A stretch of 35,722 bases of DNA from an uncultured Oscillospiraceae bacterium (GTDB lineage: Bacteria > Bacillota > Clostridia > Oscillospirales > Acutalibacteraceae), in contig CASFRX010000006.1 in assembly GCA_949297075.1 (NCBI GenBank), positions 1 to 35,722 on the forward strand, in the 5' to 3' direction. This document shows positions 31,750-35,722 of the stretch, piece after piece (positions within the stretch are counted from its first letter, which is position 1; each line of letters opens with the position of its first letter). The notes under the pieces are model-generated. The model did no database searches, had not been told where the DNA came from, and was given only the letters and a program-made list of their open reading frames with translations. A program made the position numbers and the translations under genes.

Positions 31750-31791
31750 GACTGCAAGAAATCCGAAAAGGATATACTTGCAGTCTTTTTT
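31750..31791 (+). terminator. Rho-independent terminator of tRNA-Thr
   Basis: GACTGCAAG (31750-31758) pairs perfectly with CTTGCAGTC (31777-31785), with an 18-base loop and TTTTTT after it. The 31792-31899 stretch beyond it is AT-rich and holds nothing I can support. Confidence 0.8.
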
Positions 31792-31899
31792 GTGGTAAAA
31801 TTGAGTTGTGCAAAACAAATATAACCAAGAAAAGCGAAGAATAGAAGATATATCTCTTGGACTGATTATTATGTAAAGTAATGAAAGGTTGTGACATTG

Positions 31900-32359
31900 T
31901 TGAAAAAATTCATAAATATTTTTGATTATTTTTCTATTGTGTATTCCTTGTGTTTATATTACCTCAATTCATACAAGTCTCTTATCATCAACACCTGATA
32001 CTTCAAAATGGATTACCCAAAATAATGAATTTTTAATTGTTCCTATAATTGATAGTTATGTTACATTTCGTGTCGAAAACCAGCAGGGAGAAGTTGTCTT
32101 TATATGTAATAAAGAATGGCGAACTTGAGATTTTAAATCGTTGAATATTGATAGTAACAATGTAATTACGATTGCTACTGGCGATATGGGAATTGAGAAA
32201 TATTATTATAATGGCGAAACATGGATTTACCAATCAGGCGACGGTTCTATGATTGACACGGTTACTAAAGCAGAAGCTAAAGCTTTAGCAAAGTCTGCAT
32301 TTGGAGAAAAAAGCCAGAGGGTCCTCAAAAACACGGTGGAGATAAGCCGGGATATTTAA
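31900..32359 (+). pseudogene. Decayed gene for a small secreted or membrane protein
   Basis: Two open stretches in one frame (31922-32128 and 32141-32359) are separated only by a TGA at 32126; reading through gives a continuous protein of about 145 residues (NKEWRT-stop-DFKSLNIDSNN). The N-terminus is also broken: a TTG at 31900 with AAAGG upstream begins MKKFINIF in another frame, and shifting frame in the T-rich run near 31917-31933 yields LIIFLLCIPCVYITS, completing a normal signal or membrane segment. So one frameshift and one nonsense mutation are present. The remaining sequence (VTFRVENQQGEVVF, YYYNGETWIYQ) suggests a beta-rich exported domain. No family recognised. Base composition is more AT-rich than the neighbours. 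Confidence 0.65.
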
Positions 32360-32417
32360 ACTTTCCCCATAAACCTATAGTTTTGATTTCTCGGACAAAA
32401 GAGTTTTACCGTAACTA

Positions 32418-32446
32418 TTGACTTTCCTGTGGGAATGTGATAAAGT
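32418..32446 (+). promoter_or_regulatory. Strong promoter of the SCIFF operon
   Basis: TTGACT (32418-32423), a 17-base spacer ending in TGA, and TAAAGT (32441-32446), an extended -10. A leader of about 50 bases ends in GGAGG (32491-32495), 7 bases before the SCIFF ATG. Confidence 0.75.
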
Positions 32447-32502
32447 TTTATAGATAAAAGATTGGTATTTATACTTTAATTATTAAACTCGGAGGTTTTA
32501 TC

Positions 32503-32655
32503 ATGAACAGAATCAAAACTATCGAAACTAAGGATCTCAACAAAACAGTTAAGAACGGCGGCTGCGGCGAATGCCAGACATCCTGCCAGTCTGCTTGCAA
32601 AACTTCCTGCGGCGTTGCAAATCAGGAGTGCGAAAACAAGAAGAACAACGGCTAA
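32503..32655 (+). CDS. scfA: SCIFF ranthipeptide precursor (six cysteines in forty-five)
   Basis: A 50-residue peptide. The first 18 residues (MNRIKTIETKDLNKTVKN) are a leader and the core holds six cysteines at 21, 24, 28, 32, 36 and 43, with CGECQTSCQSACKTSC the family hallmark. The family is near-universal in Clostridia, and its partner is the radical SAM maturase encoded 65 bases downstream, which forms a thioether between a cysteine and a threonine. Here the residue after Cys36 is Gly37, where I recall characterised members having the acceptor threonine (Cys32-Thr37); see findings. The biological role is unsettled, with a signalling or redox role proposed. The gene is well expressed by the look of its promoter and Shine-Dalgarno. 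Confidence 0.95.
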   Translation: MNRIKTIETKDLNKTVKNGGCGECQTSCQSACKTSCGVANQECENKKNNG

Positions 32656-32672
32656 TTCAAAGCCGATTTGTA

Positions 32673-32700
32673 AAAACGCTGTCTTTCGGGGCAGCGTTTT
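32673..32700 (+). terminator. Attenuator-type hairpin between SCIFF peptide and maturase
   Basis: An 11-bp stem, AAAACGCTGTC (32673-32683) with GGCAGCGTTTT (32690-32700), has a 6-base loop. The T-run is short (TTTT within the stem), so termination is probably partial, giving more peptide than maturase mRNA. It could also stabilise the peptide transcript. Confidence 0.7.
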
Positions 32701-32720
32701 GCATTTAATGAGGAGAAAAC

Positions 32721-34097
32721 ATGGTACATCAATATAAACTAAACGGATACAACATTGTGCTTGACACCTGCAGCGGCTCTGTTCACACGGTTGACGAGGT
32801 GGCTTATGATATTATCTCAATGTATAAGAGCGCAAGCGAGGAAGAAATAGCAGAAGCTATACTTAAAAAATATGCTCATATGCCCGATGTGACAAGAGAG
32901 GAAATTCTCCTTTGCCTCGGCGATATAAAGGCTCTTGAAGAAAGCGGAAAGCTTTATTCCGAGGATGAATACGAAGACCTTGCGCGCAGCTACAAAAACA
33001 ACAGCAATGTCATCAAGGCGCTCTGCCTTCATGTTGCTCACACCTGCAACCTCAACTGCTCCTACTGCTTTGCAAGCCAAGGCAAGTATCAGGGCGACCG
33101 TGCCGTAATGAGCTTTGAGGTGGGCAAGCAGGCTTTTGATTTCCTTATTGCCAACTCAGGCGCAAGGCGCAACCTTGAGGTCGATTTCTTCGGCGGCGAG
33201 CCCCTTATGAATTGGGATGTGGTCAAACAGCTTGTGGCTTATGCGAGAAGCATTGAGAAAGAGCACAACAAGAATTTCCGCTTTACTCTCACCACCAACG
33301 GCCTGCTTATTGACGATGAGGTTATTGATTTCCTCAACAAGGAAATGAGCAATGTAGTTCTCAGCCTTGACGGACGCAAAGAAGTTCACGACCTTTTCAG
33401 AAAAGACTATGCAGGCAACGGAAGCTACGACAGGATAATTCCCAAGTTCAAGCGTCTGGTTGAATCACGAGGCGGCAAAAACTACTATATGCGAGGCACT
33501 TTCACACACAACAATGTGGATTTCACCGAGGATATTTTCCACATGGCTGACCTTGGCTTTACGGAGCTTAGCATGGAGCCGGTTGTTTGCGCTCCCGATG
33601 ACCCCTGCGCCCTGACTGACGAGGATCTTCCAAAGCTCTGCGAGCAATACGAGATACTTGCCAAGGAAATGATAAAGCGCAAAAAAGAGGGCAGACCTTT
33701 CACCTTCTACCACTACATGATAGACCTTAAAAACGGCCCCTGCATATACAAGAGAATTACAGGCTGCGGCTCAGGCACGGAATACATGGCGGTAACCCCT
33801 TGGGGCGAGCTTTTCCCCTGCCACCAATTTGTCGGTGACCCCAAATACAGCCTCGGCAACATTTGGGACGGCGTTAAGAACAAGGAATGTCAGGACGAAT
33901 TTCGCTCCTGCAACGCCTATGCACGAGAGGAATGTCGAGACTGTTGGGCAAAGCTCTACTGCTCCGGCGGATGTGCGGCAAACGCATACCACGCAACAGG
34001 CAGTATCGGCGGCATCTACAAATACGGCTGTGACCTGTTCAAAAAGCGCATAGAATGTGCAATTATGATGCAGGTTGCCGAAGCTGAGGAACAATGA
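32721..34097 (+). CDS. scfB: SCIFF radical SAM maturase (thioether-forming, SPASM)
   Basis: 458 residues. Residues 1-90 form a PqqD-like peptide-recognition element that binds the SCIFF leader. The radical SAM domain has CNLNCSYC (Cys109, 113, 116), which holds the [4Fe-4S] cluster that cleaves SAM, and GGEP (158-161). The C-terminal SPASM domain has many cysteines (349, 367, 405, 408, 414, 418, 437) for two auxiliary clusters. It is the expected size of CteB/Tte1186-type maturases. Start ATG at 32721 with GAGGAG 6-8 bases upstream. Its stop overlaps the next gene by 4 bases. It installs cysteine-to-threonine thioethers on the peptide encoded just upstream. Confidence 0.96.
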   Translation: MVHQYKLNGYNIVLDTCSGSVHTVDEVAYDIISMYKSASEEEIAEAILKKYAHMPDVTREEILLCLGDIKALEESGKLYSEDEYEDLARSYKNNSNVIKALCLHVAHTCNLNCSYCFASQGKYQGDRAVMSFEVGKQAFDFLIANSGARRNLEVDFFGGEPLMNWDVVKQLVAYARSIEKEHNKNFRFTLTTNGLLIDDEVIDFLNKEMSNVVLSLDGRKEVHDLFRKDYAGNGSYDRIIPKFKRLVESRGGKNYYMRGTFTHNNVDFTEDIFHMADLGFTELSMEPVVCAPDDPCALTDEDLPKLCEQYEILAKEMIKRKKEGRPFTFYHYMIDLKNGPCIYKRITGCGSGTEYMAVTPWGELFPCHQFVGDPKYSLGNIWDGVKNKECQDEFRSCNAYAREECRDCWAKLYCSGGCAANAYHATGSIGGIYKYGCDLFKKRIECAIMMQVAEAEEQ

Positions 34098-35419
34098 ACA
34101 CACCTATAATTGATTTTGTAAAAAGATATTCGGAAAGCGGCACAGCCCGGTTTCACATGCCCGGACACAAGGGTCAGGGGGAGTACGCCCCCGATATTAC
34201 CGAAATAAAGGGAGCGGACGAGCTTTACGGAGCTGACGGAATCATAGCCGAGAGCGAAAACAATGCGACAGCGCTTTTCGGTAGCGCTCACAGCTTTTAT
34301 TCAACCGAGGGTTCAACCTTGGCTATAAAGGCAATGCTGACTCTTGCGGCTTCCCAAAGGCCTAAGGGAGAACGGCCTTTTTTTGTGGCGGCGAGGAACG
34401 CACACAAAGCCTTTATTTACGGCGTTGCAATGCTCGATGCAGAGGTTGAATGGCTCTATTCGGAGCAGGGACATATTTGCCTTTGCAAAATAAGCCCCGA
34501 AGAAGCGGAGCGAGCAATAAAGAATTGCCGCCGCAGGCCTGACGGACTTTACATAACCTCTCCCGATTATTTAGGGAACCTTGCGGATATTAAAGGAATT
34601 GCCGAAGTTTGTGATCGCCTCGGTGTTCCTCTTTTGGTGGACAATGCTCACGGCGCATATCTGAACTTTCTTGAAGAAAATATCCATCCCCTTGCTCTCG
34701 GCGCTTCCATGTGCGCCGATTCTGCTCACAAAACCTTGCCTGTTTTAACAGGGGGAGCATATTTGCATATAGCAAAAAAGGCAGAGCATTTTTGTCCAAG
34801 GGCAAGGGGCGCACTTGCCCTCTATGCTTCAACAAGCCCCTCTTACCTTATTTTGCAGTCCCTTGACGCTTGCAACAAATATGTTGCCGAATCGGACGGC
34901 AAAAGGCGAAAAATTGCGGTTGAATATGTTAAAACCGCAAGGGAAAGCTTGCAAAAAAATCATATTATTACCGAGGGTGATGAACCGCTTAAAATAGTGA
35001 TAAACGCACCTGCTTCAGGCTACGACGGAAATGAGCTTGCCGAGATTTTCAGAAAAAACGGCATAGAACCTGAGTTTTGCGACAGAGATTATACCGTGCT
35101 TATGCTCAGCGAATTTAACAGCGGCAGAGAGCTTGAAATTTTGAGCAAGGCTTTTGCCGGCCTTGAAGCCAAAACACCCATACAGCGTGAAACCATAAGC
35201 CTGCCGAGGTGCAAAGCCGCTATGAGCATCAGAGAGGCGGTATTAGCCCCCTGCGAGAGCGTCAATGCACAGGAGGCCGAAGGCAGAATCTGCGCCCTGC
35301 CTACTGTTTCCTGCCCTCCTGCCGTGCCTGTTGCGGTCAGCGGAGAAATAATAGACAAGACTTGCATATCCGCCTTTTCCTACTACAGCTTAACAAAAAT
35401 CGATGTTGTAAAAGAATAA
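34094..35419 (+). CDS. PLP-dependent Orn/Lys/Arg decarboxylase-family enzyme
   Basis: 441 residues, of the short type that lacks the N-terminal wing domain. HMPGHKG (21-27) is the family signature, VDNAHG (182-187) provides the PLP-ring aspartate and histidine, and SAHKTLPVLTGG (210-221) carries the Schiff-base Lys213. Activity would be decarboxylation of arginine, lysine or ornithine, but this short branch is mostly uncharacterised. The ATG overlaps the maturase stop (ATGA), so it is coupled to the SCIFF operon. I recall this kind of gene next to SCIFF loci in other Clostridia, often with gmk and holB; a functional link is not shown. A terminator follows. Confidence 0.88.
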   Translation: MNTPIIDFVKRYSESGTARFHMPGHKGQGEYAPDITEIKGADELYGADGIIAESENNATALFGSAHSFYSTEGSTLAIKAMLTLAASQRPKGERPFFVAARNAHKAFIYGVAMLDAEVEWLYSEQGHICLCKISPEEAERAIKNCRRRPDGLYITSPDYLGNLADIKGIAEVCDRLGVPLLVDNAHGAYLNFLEENIHPLALGASMCADSAHKTLPVLTGGAYLHIAKKAEHFCPRARGALALYASTSPSYLILQSLDACNKYVAESDGKRRKIAVEYVKTARESLQKNHIITEGDEPLKIVINAPASGYDGNELAEIFRKNGIEPEFCDRDYTVLMLSEFNSGRELEILSKAFAGLEAKTPIQRETISLPRCKAAMSIREAVLAPCESVNAQEAEGRICALPTVSCPPAVPVAVSGEIIDKTCISAFSYYSLTKIDVVKE

Positions 35420-35439
35420 TAGCACTAAACCTCACTCTT

Positions 35440-35475
35440 AACCATAGTTGCTTTTGTGACTATGGTTTTTCTTTT
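35440..35475 (+). terminator. Rho-independent terminator of the SCIFF operon
   Basis: AACCATAGT (35440-35448) pairs with ACTATGGTT (35459-35467) around a 10-base loop, followed by TTTCTTTT. Confidence 0.88.
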
Positions 35476-35589
35476 CAAAAGCAAAAAGCCGATTGGATTT
35501 TTTTAAATTTTAAAAAAGTTTTCTATTTCGCCGACACCACATAAGGCAGTATTTCTTTAAAACGTGAAATTTTGGCACAATAATGTGTT

Positions 35590-35638
35590 AAAACCGCCCG
35601 ATATGCGTCAGCATTATCGGACGGTTTTGCCTTTTTTT
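35590..35638 (+). terminator. Second strong terminator-like hairpin near the right edge
   Basis: AAAACCG (35590-35596) with CGGTTTT (35622-35628) and CCGATA (35598-35603) with TATCGG (35615-35620) give 13 pairs interrupted by one mismatch, with an 11-base loop and then GCCTTTTTTT. No gene lies between it and the terminator at 35440, so it is either a backup terminator or belongs to an unseen small transcript. The last 80 bases show nothing I can name. Confidence 0.7.
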
Positions 35639-35722
35639 GTACTCATAATTTTCATTTTAAAGTGCTTCGCAGTTTCGTAAGATAGTAAAATTTCTTGTAT
35701 TGAAGCCACAAAACGCAGCAAG

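Noticed and set aside
32126..32128. TGA read through as selenocysteine or tryptophan in the broken gene
   Set aside because: No SECIS-like hairpin is evident, other TGA codons in the window act as stops, and a frameshift is also present, which points to decay.
31637..32360. Integration site: tRNA-Thr 3' end as an attachment site for an island containing the pseudogene
   Set aside because: No second copy of the tRNA 3' end is seen downstream and no integrase gene is present.
1..35722. CRISPR array, transposase or prophage genes
   Set aside because: No regularly spaced repeats, terminal inverted repeats with transposase, or phage structural genes were found on either strand.

Overview
This window looks like chromosomal DNA of a Gram-positive anaerobe of the class Clostridia, probably a gut-type member of the Oscillospirales/Ruminococcaceae. 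The evidence is a SCIFF peptide with its radical SAM maturase, a ribosomal protein L27 that carries the cleavable Firmicute extension together with its protease Prp, an FHA-FtsW-class B PBP cell-wall cluster, a ThiI without a rhodanese domain paired with a NifS-like desulfurase, and a palindromic repeat of a kind scattered through gut Clostridia. I see no phage, insertion sequence or CRISPR array. Most of the window is housekeeping DNA in compact operons.

Layout. 1-4131 (minus): FHA protein, FtsW/RodA, class B PBP and a partial amidase, a cell-wall synthesis operon. A back-to-back promoter pair at 4176-4235 separates it from galM and nth (plus, 4305-5988). 6148-16703 (minus) is a long run of closely spaced genes: HAD phosphatase, a small S26-like membrane protein, NifS-type desulfurase, ThiI, CinA, a class B sortase with a very long acidic cytoplasmic tail, a membrane protein joining a CinA-like cytoplasmic half to a SpoIID/LytB outer half, and a GH123/DUF4091 protein. 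16901-19710 (plus): small secreted protein, ECF sigma factor and membrane beta-propeller protein (probable anti-sigma). 19774-20694 (minus): rplU-prp-rpmA behind an L21 leader. 20837-22365 (minus): two membrane proteins, divergent from a dCMP deaminase and a papain-fold-like protein (plus, 22496-23538). 23763-26925 (minus): a VanRS-like two-component system. 27011-27127: a 38-residue unknown gene. 27263-31478 (minus): M23 endopeptidase, LuxS, QueT, cyclophilin and a lipoprotein. 31637-35419 (plus): tRNA-Thr(CGT), a decayed secreted-protein gene, the SCIFF peptide, its maturase, and an Orn/Lys/Arg-decarboxylase-fold enzyme.

How the genes work together. The outer regions build and remodel the cell envelope. 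NifS and ThiI together make 4-thiouridine in tRNA. Prp trims L27. The SCIFF peptide and maturase form a ranthipeptide system. Its precursor has glycine at position 37, where, from memory, characterised SCIFF peptides have the threonine that accepts the thioether.

The two most unusual items are (1) the fusion of a catalytically eroded CinA to a membrane-anchored, apparently circularly permuted SpoIID/LytB domain, two genes downstream of the intact cinA, and (2) the SCIFF precursor lacking the expected acceptor threonine. All assignments come from reading the sequence by eye; no database search was run.
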